A stretch of DNA of 35,002 nucleotides from Gammaproteobacteria bacterium. GTDB taxonomy: Bacteria; Pseudomonadota; Gammaproteobacteria; DRLM01. The notes under the pieces are model-generated. The model did not search any database and was not told where the DNA came from. It saw only the letters and a program-made list of their open reading frames with translations. The translations under genes were made by a program, and so were the position numbers. The first letter of the stretch is position 1, and each line of letters begins with the position of its first letter. The stretch spans positions 1-35,002 of the forward strand of contig DRLM01000075.1 in the NCBI GenBank assembly GCA_011375345.1, in the 5' to 3' direction. Shown here piece by piece: positions 8,404 through 17,754 of this stretch.

Positions 8404-8457
8404 GGCGCTGTCCGCACGGGCAGAAGCACACGCTGCGGAAACGCTTTGCTCAGCGCC
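8404..8457 (-). other. Hairpin between rpsO and pnp (possible RNase III processing site)
   Basis: Arms 8404-8410 and 8451-8457 pair over 7 bp. Directly inside, 8411-8416 and 8434-8439 pair over 6 bp, so the left arm is continuous over 13 bases and the right arm has an 11-nt bulge. The structure covers the rpsO stop codon. In E. coli the matching position carries the RNase III site that drives pnp autoregulation; the same role here is inference. Confidence 0.45.
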
Positions 8458-8719
8458 GCAATCCCAGGCGAGAAATCAGGCTACGATAGCGTTCCAAATC
8501 GGCTTTCTTAAGGTAGTCCAACAACTTGCGCCGTTGGCTCACCATTTTCAACAGCCCCTGGCGCGAATGGTGATCGTGGGCATGATCCTTGAAATGCTCG
8601 GACAACTGGTTAATGCGCGCCGACAACAGGGCCACCTGCACTTCGGGCGAACCCGTATCGCCGGTGCTGCGCTGATATTGCTCGATGATCTGCTGCGTGG
8701 CTTCGCTGCTCAATGCCAT
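8450..8719 (-). CDS. rpsO: 30S ribosomal protein S15
   Basis: An 89-residue protein, the exact usual length. It shows the S15 pattern throughout: [39 protein letters not shown], read here as [11 protein letters not shown] near residue 22, [15 protein letters not shown] near 50, and a C-terminal [13 protein letters not shown]15 binds the central domain of 16S rRNA early in 30S assembly. In E. coli it also represses its own translation through a leader pseudoknot; I did not identify one here. It sits between truB and pnp as in E. coli and has its own upstream promoter. Confidence 0.98.
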   Translation of the reverse strand: MALSSEATQQIIEQYQRSTGDTGSPEVQVALLSARINQLSEHFKDHAHDHHSRQGLLKMVSQRRKLLDYLKKADLERYRSLISRLGLRR

Positions 8720-8761
8720 GGACGCGGTACTCCAACTGGTTGGGAACTGATAAAAGCGCGT

Positions 8762-8791
8762 ATTTTACCTGCCATTGACAAATACGCACAA
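8762..8791 (-). promoter_or_regulatory. Sigma-70-like promoter of rpsO-pnp
   Basis: On the minus strand TTGTGC (8791-8786), an 18-nt spacer and TAAAAT (8767-8762) lie in the 112-bp gap between truB and rpsO, about 43 nt before the rpsO ATG. It would give rpsO-pnp transcription independent of the upstream operon, as known in E. coli. Confidence 0.5.
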
Positions 8792-8831
8792 GAAAAACTC
8801 AGCAAATATTCAGGAAAAACGGACGCGGCGC

Positions 8832-9749
8832 TCATCCCGTGGAACCCAGTAAACGCTTGGGCGCAACGCGGCCGTCGGCCAGGACACAACCCACGCCCAG
8901 AAAACGCTGGCGGGCGTCGCGCAACTTCACCCAGCCGCTGGTGGGCGCGCGAGGCACGAACACCGCCTGCCCCTGGCGCATGTAATAGGCCATGTCTTCC
9001 GAAAGGCACACATCGGGCCACGCGGCCAAGGCCGATTCCATAGGTAACAATAGCTCACTCAGACGCTGATGGTTTTCTTCGGCCAATGTTTCCACCGCTT
9101 CCAGGGTCACCGACTGAGTGTCGGCAAACGGCCCGACGCCGGTGCGGCGCAAAGCGGCCACGTGAGCGACGGTACCGAGGGCCACACCAATGTCTTCCGC
9201 CAGTGTGCGCACATAAGTCCCCTTGGAACAGGCCACTTCCAATTCCAGGGTCTCACCCTCGTTGCGAAGCAGGCGCAACTCGTCGATGCGCACTGTGCGG
9301 GCCTGGCGCTCGATTTCGATACCGCGATGAGCGAGCTTGTAAAGAGGCTGCCCCTTGTGTTTGATGGCGGAGTGCATGGGCGGCACCTGCTGAATGGCGC
9401 CGTGAAAAAACATCAGCACCTCGTCGACACGCTCATCACTGAACCCTGCCACCTCCTGGTGTTCGACCAGGTCACCTTCAGCATCTCCCGTGGTGGTTTT
9501 GATTCCCAGGCGCACGGTCACGAGATAACGTTTGTCCGATTCCAGCAAAAAGGGCGACAACTTGGTGGCCGCACCCAGACAAATGGGTAACAGGCCACTG
9601 GCCAGGGGATCCAGGCTGCCGGTGTGACCGGCCTTGCGCGCCCTGAAGGCCCGCTTCACGGCCTGCAGCGCGGCATTGGAGGTCATGCCTACCGGCTTGT
9701 CCAGCAGCACGATGCCATCGATAATTCTTCCTCTGCTACGGCGTACCAC
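8832..9749 (-). CDS. truB: tRNA pseudouridine-55 synthase
   Basis: A 305-residue TruB that isomerises U55 in the T-loop of tRNAs. The catalytic motif GHTGSLDPLASGLLP near residue 42 contains the essential Asp. N-terminal DGIVLLDKPVGMTSN and internal KRYLVTVRLG, VPPMHSAIKHKGQPLYKLA and CSKGTYVRTLAEDIG are all family hallmarks. A C-terminal PUA-like region follows. The start codon is GTG at 9749, 6 nt after the rbfA stop. The gene is in the conserved rbfA-truB-rpsO order. Confidence 0.97.
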   Translation of the reverse strand: MVRRSRGRIIDGIVLLDKPVGMTSNAALQAVKRAFRARKAGHTGSLDPLASGLLPICLGAATKLSPFLLESDKRYLVTVRLGIKTTTGDAEGDLVEHQEVAGFSDERVDEVLMFFHGAIQQVPPMHSAIKHKGQPLYKLAHRGIEIERQARTVRIDELRLLRNEGETLELEVACSKGTYVRTLAEDIGVALGTVAHVAALRRTGVGPFADTQSVTLEAVETLAEENHQRLSELLLPMESALAAWPDVCLSEDMAYYMRQGQAVFVPRAPTSGWVKLRDARQRFLGVGCVLADGRVAPKRLLGSTG

Positions 9750-9755
9750 TTCAAC

Positions 9756-10124
9756 TCACTCTTTGTCGTTTGGCTGTCCGGCTTTCAGGCCCTCGATCAG
9801 GGCTGCCACCCGGTTGCCTTGTTCCATTGAATCGTCATAAATGAACTGCAAATCCGGCACTATGCGGGTGACAATCCGGCGCCCCAACTGACGGCGCAAA
9901 TAAGCCGCGGCATGATTGAGCGCGCGCACGACCTCATTCACCTCCCCGCTCTGCGCCAACATGGAAACGTAGACCTTGGCATGAGCCAGATCCCGGCTTA
10001 AGGAGACGTGGGAAACAGTGACAAACCGAAGCCGGGGGTCGCGGATTCCGGACTGCAGCAAAACGGCCAGCTCCTTTTGGATCTGGCCGCCCAAACGTTC
10101 CGCGCGGCTGAATTCTTTCGCCAT
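9756..10124 (-). CDS. rbfA: Ribosome-binding factor A
   Basis: A 122-residue single KH-fold protein that binds 30S precursors for late 16S rRNA 5'-end maturation and cold adaptation. It starts MAKEFSRAERLGGQIQKEL and contains DPRLRFVTVSHVSLSRDL, AKVYVS and a C-terminal VPDLQFIYDDSMEQGNRV, the family signature. The acidic tail is short. It lies 28 nt after infB and 6 nt before truB, as in other gammaproteobacteria. Confidence 0.97.
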   Translation of the reverse strand: MAKEFSRAERLGGQIQKELAVLLQSGIRDPRLRFVTVSHVSLSRDLAHAKVYVSMLAQSGEVNEVVRALNHAAAYLRRQLGRRIVTRIVPDLQFIYDDSMEQGNRVAALIEGLKAGQPNDKE

Positions 10125-10152
10125 GGGACGGGTGCCGGAATGCTATGCCGCT

Positions 10153-12708
10153 TCAGATTTCCCGCGCCACTTCGACGCGTTCGTACACCTCGATCTGGTC
10201 GCCGGGCTTGACGTCATTGTAATCCTTCACACCGATGCCGCATTCCGTACCCGCCCGCACTTCATTGACGTCGTCCTTGAAACGCCGCAGGGATTCGAGG
10301 CGACCCTCGTAAATCACCACGTTGTCCCGCAGCACGCGGATGGGGTTGTCGCGTTTGACCGTGCCCTCCACCACCAGGCAGCCGGCGATGGCGCCCAGCT
10401 TGGGCGAGCGAAACACATCCCGCACTTCGGCCAGACCGACGATCTGCTCTTTGATTTCCGGTGACAGCATGCCGGACAGGGCCTGGCGCACATCTTCAAT
10501 CACATCGTAAATGACGCTGTAATAGCGCACTTCCACGCCGCGTTCCTCAGCCACCCGGCGGGCGGAACCGTCGGCGCGGACGTTAAAGCCCACCACCACG
10601 GCCTGGGAAGTGAGTGCCAGATTGACATCAGACTCGGTGATACCACCGACCCCGCTGCCCACCAGCTTCACCTGCACTTCATCGGTGCCCAGTTTGATCA
10701 GGGATTCGCGCAAGGCTTCCAAAGAACCCTGCACGTCAGCTTTTACCACCAGATTCAGGGTATTGACCTCGCCCTGCCCCATCTGAGAGAACATCTCGTC
10801 CAGCTTGGCGCCTTGCTGGCGCGCCAGCGCCACATCGCGGAACTTGCCCTGCCGGAACAGCGCGATTTCACGGGCTTTCTTTTCATCAGCCAGCACCACG
10901 GCCGCATCACCCGCGTTGGGTGTACCCGACAGGCCCAGAACCTGCACCGGCGTGGAAGGGGGGGCCTCGTCCACGGAATGACCGTTTTCATCAAACATGG
11001 CGCGAACCCGGCCGTATTCATGGCCGGTCAGCAACACATCGCCTTTGCGCAGGGTGCCGGATTGCACCAGAATCGTGGCCACCGGCCCGCGCCCTTTTTC
11101 CAGGGTGGACTCCACCACCACGCCGTGGGCGGGAGCCTCTTTCACTGCCTTCAAGTCCATCAGTTCGGCTTGCAGCAACAAGGCCTCGAGCAGATCATCC
11201 ACCCCCTGGCCGGTCTTGGCGGAAACCGGAACGAACATGACATCGCCGCCCCACTCTTCGGGCACCACTTCCTGGGCCACCAGTTCCTGTTTGACCCGCT
11301 CTGGATCCGCATCCGGCTTGTCGATTTTATTGACCGCGACCACCAGCGGCACACCTGCTGCCCTGGCATGCTGGATGGCTTCCATAGTTTGAGGCATCAC
11401 GCCGTCGTCCGCCGCCACCACCAATATCACGATGTCCGTCACCTGGGCACCACGGGCCCGCATGGCGGTAAACGCGGCGTGCCCCGGAGTATCGAGGAAG
11501 GTGATCATGCCGCGCCCGGTCTGCACGTGGTAGGCGCCGATATGCTGGGTGATACCACCGGCCTCGCCGGCGGCCACGCGGCTACGGCGAATGTAGTCCA
11601 GCAGCGAGGTTTTGCCGTGGTCAACGTGCCCCATGATGGTCACCACCGGCGCGCGGGGCAGGGCTTCACCCTGCGCTTTGCCGGCATCCGCGGCCTCCAG
11701 CTCCATTTCCACATCTTGCAGCGGCTTGGCCACATGCCCCATTTCCTCCACCACCAGGGTGGCCGTTTCCTGGTCCAACACTTGGTTGATGGTCGCCATG
11801 GTGCCCAGGCTCATCATGAACTTGATGACTTCAGTGGCCTTGACCGACATTTTTTGCGCCAGCTCGGCCACGGTGATGGTTTCGGGAATGCTCACCTCGC
11901 GCACAATGGGCGCGGTGGGCCGGGCGAAACCATGCTTGCCTCCCCCCACCGCGACACCGCCCTTGGCGCGGCTTTGCTTGCCTTTGCGACGGCCGGTTTT
12001 GCCAGCGGTGAGATGCAGTTCCTTGCGCCCGTATTTGGTGGCACGGGCATCGGCAGCTTCTTTTTCCTTCTCTTTTTTGGCTGGCCGGCGCTTTTCTTTT
12101 TTCTCCGGCGCAGCAGGGGCGGCACGACGCGCCCCTTCTTCGCCGGCTTTGCGGGCCCGGCTGGCGGCCTCCTCTTCGGCGCGGCGCCTGGCAGCTTCTT
12201 CCTCCGCCCGCTGCTTTGCCTCTTCCGCGGCTTTGCGGCGGCGCTCTTCTTCCTGACGCGCGGCTTCCTCCGCCTGGCGCCGTGCCTCTTCCTCGCGCCG
12301 GCGCGCCTCTTCACGCTGCTGGCGTTCCAGGGCTTCCTGCCGCTCGCGCTCCGCCAACTGGCTTTCAATGCGCGCCGCCTCATCCGCCATGGCCACGCTG
12401 CGTTTGACGTAGGTGCGGCGCTTGCGCACCTCCACGTTGACCGTTTTGCTCTTGCCCTGCGGCCCGGACTGGCGCAGCTCGCTGACGGTACGCCTTTTCA
12501 AGGTGATCTTCTGGGGCTCGCCCACTGCCGACACCTCAGCCGCACCGTGAGAGCGGCGCAGATAGCTCAGCAATTCCACCTTCTCTTTGTCGGAGATGGT
12601 CTGCTCCGGCGAAGTGATGGAGGAACCCGCCTGTTCGAGCTGAACCAACAGCCGGTCCACCGGGATACCGACCACTTCCGCAAACTGCTTTACTGTCACT
12701 TCAGCCAT
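10153..12708 (-). CDS. infB: Translation initiation factor IF-2
   Basis: An 851-residue GTPase that places fMet-tRNA in the P site. An N-terminal IF2_N module ([18 protein letters not shown], about 1-50) is followed by a long charged segment rich in Glu, Arg, Ala and Lys (about 100-215, likely a single helix) and a second IF2_N module ([20 protein letters not shown]). The G domain then carries GHVDHGKT (G1), [10 protein letters not shown] (G2), DTPGH (G3), NKIDKPDAD (G4) and SAKTG (G5), followed by domains II-IV. The start at 12708 is favoured over the ATG 6 nt upstream because its spacing to the GAGAG RBS is better. Internal starts giving shorter IF2 forms, known in E. coli, were not checked. 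Confidence 0.97.
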   Translation of the reverse strand: MAEVTVKQFAEVVGIPVDRLLVQLEQAGSSITSPEQTISDKEKVELLSYLRRSHGAAEVSAVGEPQKITLKRRTVSELRQSGPQGKSKTVNVEVRKRRTYVKRSVAMADEAARIESQLAERERQEALERQQREEARRREEEARRQAEEAARQEEERRRKAAEEAKQRAEEEAARRRAEEEAASRARKAGEEGARRAAPAAPEKKEKRRPAKKEKEKEAADARATKYGRKELHLTAGKTGRRKGKQSRAKGGVAVGGGKHGFARPTAPIVREVSIPETITVAELAQKMSVKATEVIKFMMSLGTMATINQVLDQETATLVVEEMGHVAKPLQDVEMELEAADAGKAQGEALPRAPVVTIMGHVDHGKTSLLDYIRRSRVAAGEAGGITQHIGAYHVQTGRGMITFLDTPGHAAFTAMRARGAQVTDIVILVVAADDGVMPQTMEAIQHARAAGVPLVVAVNKIDKPDADPERVKQELVAQEVVPEEWGGDVMFVPVSAKTGQGVDDLLEALLLQAELMDLKAVKEAPAHGVVVESTLEKGRGPVATILVQSGTLRKGDVLLTGHEYGRVRAMFDENGHSVDEAPPSTPVQVLGLSGTPNAGDAAVVLADEKKAREIALFRQGKFRDVALARQQGAKLDEMFSQMGQGEVNTLNLVVKADVQGSLEALRESLIKLGTDEVQVKLVGSGVGGITESDVNLALTSQAVVVGFNVRADGSARRVAEERGVEVRYYSVIYDVIEDVRQALSGMLSPEIKEQIVGLAEVRDVFRSPKLGAIAGCLVVEGTVKRDNPIRVLRDNVVIYEGRLESLRRFKDDVNEVRAGTECGIGVKDYNDVKPGDQIEVYERVEVAREI

Positions 12709-12726
12709 GTGCACTCTCTCGTTCCG

Positions 12727-14226
12727 CTAGCCCTGCTGCTCTTCCGCAAACCAGGGGGCCCGCGCTGTCATGATTAGTTCGCTTGCTTTGCGCTCGTCTA
12801 TCCCTTCGATATCGAGCAACTCATCCACCGACTGCTCCGCCAAATCCTCCCGCGTGACCACGCCGTGCTCCGCCAGGCGAAAGGCCAGCGCCCGGTCCAT
12901 GCCCTCCATCTCCAGCAGGTCCTGGGCCGGTTCCGGCGTTTGCTCCTCGGTGGCGATAGCGCGGGTCAGCAAGACATCCCGCGCGCGGTTACGCAGCTCT
13001 TCGACAATATCACTGTCAAATTCCTCGATGGCCTCCAGCTCCTGCACAGGCACGTAAGCGATCTCTTCTATGCTGGAAAAGCCCTCCTGCACCAGCACCG
13101 CCGCCACATCTTCATCCACATCGAGCTGCTCCATGAACGCCTTTTGCAGGGCAATGGTTTCCGCTTCGCTTTTTTCAACCGCCTCGTCCTCGGTCATGAC
13201 GTTCAGCTCCCAACCCGTGAGCTGACTGGCCAGACGTACATTCTGCCCACCCCGGCCAATGGCCTGGGACAGGCTTTCTTCCGCCACGGCCACGTCCATG
13301 CTGTGGGTGTCTTCATCCACCACAATGGATTTCACTTCCGCCGGCGACATGGCGTTGATGACGAATTGAGCCGGGTTTTCATCCCAGGGAATAATGTCGA
13401 TGCGTTCGCCCGCCAGTTCATTGGACACTGCCTGCACCCGGGAACCGCGCATGCCCACACAAGCGCCCACGGGATCAATACGGGGGTCATTGGAACGCAC
13501 CGCAATCTTGGCCCGCGATCCAGGGTCGCGCGCGGCGCCCAGGATGTCAATCAAGCCCTCCCCCACTTCCGGCACTTCGAGCTTGAACAATTCAATAATC
13601 AGCTGCGGTGCGGTGCGGCTGACAAACAACTGCGGCCCGCGCGACTCGGCCCGCACTTCGCGCAAATAGCCGCGCAAACGGTCACCACTGCGCACCTGTT
13701 CACGGGGAATCAAATCTTCCCGGGAAATGAAGGCTTCGGCGTTCCCCCCCAGATCCAGCGTCACACTGCCACGGTCAGCCCGCTTGACCACACCGGAGAC
13801 CAACTGCCCCACTTTGTCCTGGTAGGCCTCCACCACCTGGGCGCGCTCGGCATCGCGCACTTTCTGCACGATGACTTGTTTGGCGGTCTGCGCCGCTATA
13901 CGGCCGAAGGCGATGGATTCCATGGGCTCCTCGATGAAGTCACCGACCTGCGCGGCTGGATCGCGCTCCCGGGCTACGCTAAGACGCACTTGGCGCTCGG
14001 GGGATTCCCACCCGTCCTCATCATCATCCGCCACCACTTCCCACCGGCGAAAGGTTTCGTAATCGCCGGTTTCCCGGTCTATGGCCACGCGCACGTCGAT
14101 CTCTCCGCCGTGACGCTTTTTGGTCGCCGTCGCCAAAGCCGCCTCGATAGCGTCAAAGATAATTTCCTTGTCGACGCCCTTCTCATTGGAGACCGCATCG
14201 ACGACCAACAAAATCTCTTTGTTCAT
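12727..14226 (-). CDS. nusA: Transcription termination/antitermination factor NusA
   Basis: A 499-residue NusA (495 in E. coli). The N-terminal RNA polymerase-binding domain begins [19 protein letters not shown]. An S1 domain follows around [21 protein letters not shown], then two KH domains ([18 protein letters not shown] and [19 protein letters not shown]). Two C-terminal acidic repeats, each with the EGF/EGI-type helix-hairpin pattern, end [24 protein letters not shown] when read in two pieces. It controls pausing, termination and rRNA antitermination. It lies between rimP and infB. Two intrinsic terminators upstream of rimP may let NusA adjust its own synthesis. Confidence 0.98.
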   Translation of the reverse strand: MNKEILLVVDAVSNEKGVDKEIIFDAIEAALATATKKRHGGEIDVRVAIDRETGDYETFRRWEVVADDDEDGWESPERQVRLSVARERDPAAQVGDFIEEPMESIAFGRIAAQTAKQVIVQKVRDAERAQVVEAYQDKVGQLVSGVVKRADRGSVTLDLGGNAEAFISREDLIPREQVRSGDRLRGYLREVRAESRGPQLFVSRTAPQLIIELFKLEVPEVGEGLIDILGAARDPGSRAKIAVRSNDPRIDPVGACVGMRGSRVQAVSNELAGERIDIIPWDENPAQFVINAMSPAEVKSIVVDEDTHSMDVAVAEESLSQAIGRGGQNVRLASQLTGWELNVMTEDEAVEKSEAETIALQKAFMEQLDVDEDVAAVLVQEGFSSIEEIAYVPVQELEAIEEFDSDIVEELRNRARDVLLTRAIATEEQTPEPAQDLLEMEGMDRALAFRLAEHGVVTREDLAEQSVDELLDIEGIDERKASELIMTARAPWFAEEQQG

Positions 14227-14292
14227 GCTTTCGCCTCACCTCAAGCCCCGGCGGCATGGCCGCCGGCGGACAGGCTTGCTCATCACTACGTG

Positions 14293-14751
14293 TCAATACT
14301 CGGGCACCAGCCGCGCCCGTTCGACTTCTCCCAACGGCACGCAAAGCTCACCGTCGTCCAATTTCATCGCCACATCGCCCCCCCGCATGCCCAGCAACAC
14401 GCCGGTAAACTGGCGGCGGCCGTCGCGCGCACGGGTCAGACGCAATTTCACTTTTGCACCGGCAAAACGGTTGAAATGCTCCGCTGTAAACAAGGGCCGG
14501 TCCAGGCCCGGCGAAGACACTTCCAATATGTACTGCCCCTTGATGGGGTCTTCCACATCGAGCACGCCGCTGATCTGATGGCTGGCCCGCTCGCAATCGT
14601 CCAGGGTGATGCCCGCCGGCGCATCAATGTACACCCGCACCACGGAATGGCGCCCCTGGGGCAGGCATTCAACACCCACCAGTTCGTAACCCAGGGCCGC
14701 CACCGCGGAGGCGATGGGCTGTTCGACCTTGTCCGGCGCTCTCGTTGTCAT
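14293..14751 (-). CDS. rimP: Ribosome maturation factor RimP
   Basis: A 152-residue protein needed for 30S assembly. It shows ALGYELVGVECLPQGRHSVVRV in the N-terminal domain, then IDAPAGITLDDCERASHQIS, YILEVSSPGLDRPL (the family signature), and a C-terminal SH3-like domain. The ATG at 14751 has GGAAG six bases upstream. A longer frame to 14796 would start inside the attenuator-like hairpin and lacks homology. It is the first protein gene of the nusA-infB operon, downstream of tRNA-fMet. Confidence 0.95.
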   Translation of the reverse strand: MTTRAPDKVEQPIASAVAALGYELVGVECLPQGRHSVVRVYIDAPAGITLDDCERASHQISGVLDVEDPIKGQYILEVSSPGLDRPLFTAEHFNRFAGAKVKLRLTRARDGRRQFTGVLLGMRGGDVAMKLDDGELCVPLGEVERARLVPEY

Positions 14752-14780
14752 CCCCGGCTTCCGAAATAGTACGGCCGAAA

Positions 14781-14804
14781 TAAAAAATGGGCCCATGGCC
14801 CACT
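14781..14804 (-). terminator. Attenuator-like intrinsic terminator just before rimP
   Basis: On the minus strand a perfect 6-bp stem TGGGCC/GGCCCA with a 3-nt loop (14802-14788) is followed by six T residues, an A and more T. It ends about 30 nt before the rimP start, so it can only act on transcripts entering the operon from upstream. That makes it an attenuator and not an end-of-gene terminator. Confidence 0.65.
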
Positions 14805-14905
14805 GTCTCGTTCAAATGCGAAACCAGCACCTGAGGCGCTCGTTCCGAGCGGCTCTGGGGCCTCCGGCTGCGCTCGCCGCAGACCTTCTCCACCCGTTCA
14901 GGTAA

Positions 14906-14932
14906 CAAAAAGCCCCGCGCGCGGGGCTTTGT
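14906..14932 (-). terminator. Rho-independent terminator after tRNA-fMet
   Basis: The 22-base palindrome at 14909-14930 (AAAGCCCCGCG paired with CGCGGGGCTTT) is followed on the minus strand by a run of five T residues, about 10 nt after the tRNA CCA end. It should release the tRNA precursor; read-through would enter rimP-nusA-infB. Confidence 0.8.
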
Positions 14933-14939
14933 TGTTATG

Positions 14940-15016
14940 TGGTAGCGGGGGCAGGATTTGAACCTGCGACCTTCGGGTTATGAGCCCGACGAGCTGCCAG
15001 ACTGCTCCACCCCGCA
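14940..15016 (-). tRNA. metY: Initiator tRNA-Met (fMet), anticodon CAU
   Basis: The minus strand folds as a complete cloverleaf with encoded CCA. The acceptor arm is TGCGGGG/CCCCGCT, the D stem GAGC/GCTC, the anticodon stem TCGGG/CCCGA with loop CTCATAA, and the T stem GCAGG/CCTGC. Initiator traits are present: three G-C pairs next to the anticodon loop, an A11-U24 pair, and no Watson-Crick pair at 1-72. The mismatch is U1-U72 where E. coli has C1-A72. The gene sits upstream of rimP-nusA-infB exactly as metY does in E. coli. Confidence 0.97.
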
Positions 15017-15020
15017 GCAC

Positions 15021-15058
15021 CGGGCGCAATGTTAACAAACGTGTGCCAGCACTTTCAA
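15021..15058 (-). promoter_or_regulatory. Sigma-70-like promoter of tRNA-fMet with GC-rich discriminator
   Basis: On the minus strand TTGAAA (15058-15053), an 18-nt spacer and TAACAT (15034-15029) precede the tRNA, with a GC-rich stretch (15028-15021) between the -10 box and the likely start. A GC-rich discriminator is typical of stable-RNA promoters controlled by ppGpp and DksA. Confidence 0.6.
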
Positions 15059-15082
15059 GCAATTGGCCCGCTTTGTTCTCGT

Positions 15083-15826
15083 TTATCTTGCCGCGGCACG
15101 CGCGCCCCGCAGCAAGCGCTTCATTTCCCGCACGGCATTTTGCAAGCCGGAAAACACCGCGCGGGCGATAATGGCGTGGCCGATATTGAGCTCGCGCACA
15201 GCCGCCAGGGCGGCGATGGCTTCCACATTGTGGTAGTGCAGACCATGGCCGGCGTTGACCTGCATGCCCAAGCTGGCGGCATGGTCCGCGGCGCGGACGA
15301 TTTTTTCATATTCCCGCTGCCGCGCGGCGGCGCCCCCGGCATCCGCATAGCAGCCGGTGTGGATTTCCACCACCGGTGCCCCCGCCGCAGCGGCGGCATC
15401 CACTTGGCGTGGGTCGGGATCAATGAACAGGGACACACGGCAGCCGGCGGCGGCCAGCCGTTCACACGCCTCCTTCACTCTGCTGCCCAAACCGGCCACG
15501 TCCAGCCCCCCCTCGGTGGTCAGTTCCTCACGCCGTTCAGGCACCAGGCAGCAGTCTTCGGGCTGAATGCGCTCAGCGAAGGCCAGCATGCCTTCGGTAA
15601 CGGCCATCTCCAGATTCATGCGCACCGTCAACATGCCCTTGAGCAGCTCCACGTCCCGCTCCTGGATATGGCGGCGGTCTTCCCGCAAGTGCAGAGTGAT
15701 GCCGTCCGCGCCGGCCTGCTCCGCCTCCAGGGCGGCGTGCACCGGGTCGGGATAGCGGGTCAGGCGCGCCTGGCGCAAGGTGGCAACGTGGTCGATGTTG
15801 ACCCCCAGTAAAATATCCTGATCCAT
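15083..15826 (-). CDS. pdxJ: Pyridoxine 5'-phosphate synthase
   Basis: A 247-residue TIM-barrel enzyme that condenses 3-amino-2-oxopropyl phosphate with 1-deoxy-xylulose 5-phosphate to make pyridoxine 5'-phosphate. It shows [16 protein letters not shown] at the N-terminus, [43 protein letters not shown] and [11 protein letters not shown], all catalytic-loop hallmarks. The ATG at 15826 matches family N-termini; an ATG two codons upstream (15832) is an alternative. It follows recO with about 125 bp between. The acpS gene that follows pdxJ in E. coli is absent; tRNA-fMet comes next. Confidence 0.96.
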   Translation of the reverse strand: MDQDILLGVNIDHVATLRQARLTRYPDPVHAALEAEQAGADGITLHLREDRRHIQERDVELLKGMLTVRMNLEMAVTEGMLAFAERIQPEDCCLVPERREELTTEGGLDVAGLGSRVKEACERLAAAGCRVSLFIDPDPRQVDAAAAAGAPVVEIHTGCYADAGGAAARQREYEKIVRAADHAASLGMQVNAGHGLHYHNVEAIAALAAVRELNIGHAIIARAVFSGLQNAVREMKRLLRGARAAAR

Positions 15827-15950
15827 GAGCATTTCTCTCGTCTCGGTACCTCGGAAGTTGCGCACGACTTCACGGCCGCGCCCCGACACGCTGGGGCGAC
15901 GCTGTGACGGACCCGGGCTTTTTGATCGGCCCCGCAACGGGGTTTCTCCT

Positions 15951-16694
15951 TCAGCTTTCTGGCCGGGCCGCAAACAGCCGTCGGCTGGTGAGCGGACGCG
16001 CCCCCAGATGCGGGGCCAGCGCGGCACGGAGCACCCGCTTGGCGTCGCGCAGGCTTTGTGGGTCGCTCAAGGTTCCCCGGCGGAGCTGGAGCAGACTGCG
16101 GCCGCTGACCCGCACTCCACCGCAGCCTGCGCCTTTATCTTCCAGGGGACCACGTTGCGGGTCAATGATGTAGTGGCGATCGGGCTCCAGCGGCCGGCCG
16201 CTGCCGTCCTTGCCGTCCAACGGCAGGCCATAGCCGATTTCACGCAACAAACGCAGCTCAAAGCCCCGCAGCACCCGCTCGAGCTCATCCCGTGCCCCCG
16301 CGGTGGAACCCAGACCGGCCAGCCGCTGCAGCGTGTCCACATAACAGGCGTATAGCTCCGGATGGGGGTCGTGACGGTGCAGCAGGCGGGTCAGCAATTC
16401 GTTGAGATAGAAACCGCAAAGCAGCGCCTCCCCCGTCAAGGCCAGGGCCGCACCGGCGGGCTCCGCCGCGGTCAGGGTCACCAGGTCGCGCGTGCCCTGC
16501 CACGACAACAACAGGGGCTGGAACGGCTGCAGGGTCGCAGCACTCAGGCTGCCTTTCTTCCCCCGGCGCAGACCGCGGCCCACCAGCGCCATCCGGCCAT
16601 GGCTGGCCGTGAACGCGTCCAGCAACACGCTGGTTTCCCGATAGGGACGGCGGTGCAACAGGCAGGCGGCTTGCAACGGCGTGTGAGGGTTCAT
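15951..16694 (-). CDS. recO: DNA repair protein RecO
   Basis: A 247-residue RecO, which anneals single strands and loads RecA on SSB-coated DNA with RecR. The N-terminal OB fold has the signature [18 protein letters not shown] and [15 protein letters not shown] helical domain follows with [15 protein letters not shown] and [15 protein letters not shown]. No four-cysteine zinc motif is visible, as in enterobacterial RecO. It overlaps the end of era by 4 nt (ATGA), so translation is coupled. Confidence 0.95.
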   Translation of the reverse strand: MNPHTPLQAACLLHRRPYRETSVLLDAFTASHGRMALVGRGLRRGKKGSLSAATLQPFQPLLLSWQGTRDLVTLTAAEPAGAALALTGEALLCGFYLNELLTRLLHRHDPHPELYACYVDTLQRLAGLGSTAGARDELERVLRGFELRLLREIGYGLPLDGKDGSGRPLEPDRHYIIDPQRGPLEDKGAGCGGVRVSGRSLLQLRRGTLSDPQSLRDAKRVLRAALAPHLGARPLTSRRLFAARPES

Positions 16695-17599
16695 CCCTCG
16701 TCAGTGTAACCCAAACTGCGCAACAGCCGCTGGTCCTCAGGCCAGTTTTTTTTCACCCCCACCCAGAGCTTGAGGAAGACTTTGCGTTGGAACAAACGCT
16801 CCATCTCTTCCCGGGCCGCCTGGCCCACGGCCTTGAGCACGGCACCACCGGAACCGATGACGATGGCCTTTTGGCTGTCCCGCTCCACCCAGATGGCGGC
16901 GGCAATCGTCACCAGCCGCCCTTCGTCCTTGAATTGTTCCACGTCCACTGTAAGGGCGTAGGGCAGTTCTTGTCCCAGCCGGCGCGTCAGTTTTTCCCGC
17001 ACCAGCTCGGCGGCGAGAAAGCGCTCGCTGCGGTCAGTCACCTGATCTTCCGGAAAGAACGGTGGTCCGGGGGGCAAACGCGCCGTCACTTCGGCCTCCA
17101 GACGGTCCACGTTGTCCCCTTTCAGTGCAGAAACGGGAACGAGGGCAGCAAATTCACGGGCCCGGGCCAGCCGGGCGATAAACGGCAGCAGGGCCTCTTT
17201 GTCCGTCACCCGGTCGACTTTGTTCAGAGCCACCAGCACCGGTGCCGAGACGCCCTTCAACAAGGCGAGGATCTCATCCTCTTGCCTGCCCCACTGCAAT
17301 GCCTCAAGCACGAAGACGATGACGTCGACATCGTGCACCGCGTTTTTGGCGGTACGGTTCATGTAGCGGTTCAGGGCCCGCTTTTGTTCCCGGTGCACTC
17401 CTGGCGTGTCCACGTAGACGGCCTGAGCAGCAGCGCTGGTTTTGATACCCAGGATGCGGTGCCGGGTGGTTTGGGGCCGGCGCGAGGTGATGGCAATCTT
17501 TTGCCCCAACAGACAATTCAACAGGGACGATTTGCCCACGTTGGGCCGCCCGATGAGGGCCACATAACCGCAACGTTCCGGCACAGATTTTTCGGACAT
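16691..17599 (-). CDS. era: GTPase Era
   Basis: A 302-residue GTPase that binds the 3' end of 16S rRNA during 30S assembly. G motifs are GRPNVGKSS (G1, about residue 16), TTRHRILGI (G2), DTPGVH (G3), NKVDRV (G4) and VSALKGDNV (G5). The C-terminal KH domain contains EEMERLFQRKVFLKLWVGVK. The ATG at 17599 fits family N-termini (a short tail before GYVALIGRPNVG). It lies downstream of rnc as in most bacteria, but with an unusually long, hairpin-rich 191-bp spacer, and overlaps recO by 4 nt. Confidence 0.96.
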   Translation of the reverse strand: MSEKSVPERCGYVALIGRPNVGKSSLLNCLLGQKIAITSRRPQTTRHRILGIKTSAAAQAVYVDTPGVHREQKRALNRYMNRTAKNAVHDVDVIVFVLEALQWGRQEDEILALLKGVSAPVLVALNKVDRVTDKEALLPFIARLARAREFAALVPVSALKGDNVDRLEAEVTARLPPGPPFFPEDQVTDRSERFLAAELVREKLTRRLGQELPYALTVDVEQFKDEGRLVTIAAAIWVERDSQKAIVIGSGGAVLKAVGQAAREEMERLFQRKVFLKLWVGVKKNWPEDQRLLRSLGYTDEG

Positions 17600-17635
17600 G
17601 TACGACAATCCAGCAATAAAGCCTGACTTGGCAGT

Positions 17636-17662
17636 TTGTTGAAAAACTCCGTTTTCCAACAA
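17636..17662 (-). repeat. Inverted repeat upstream of era
   Basis: A 12-bp stem (17636-17647 with 17651-17662), interrupted only by one G-U pair when read on the minus strand, closes a 3-nt loop. It lies about 37 nt before the era start. There is no T-tract after it in the direction of transcription, so it is not an intrinsic terminator. It may be a mobile repeat or an RNA processing signal. Confidence 0.55.
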
Positions 17663-17754
17663 GCTGTATGCGGTGTATGGAGGCACCGTCGTGGCAATGG
17701 CAACAGGTCATTGAAAACGGAGGCAGCCGCAAACCGCGTAGGCGGCGGCCGGCG

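Noticed and set aside
10813-14769. Two long plus-strand frames opposite infB and nusA (654 and 634 codons)
   Set aside because: Both mirror well-identified genes on the minus strand; their composition is that of antisense translation.
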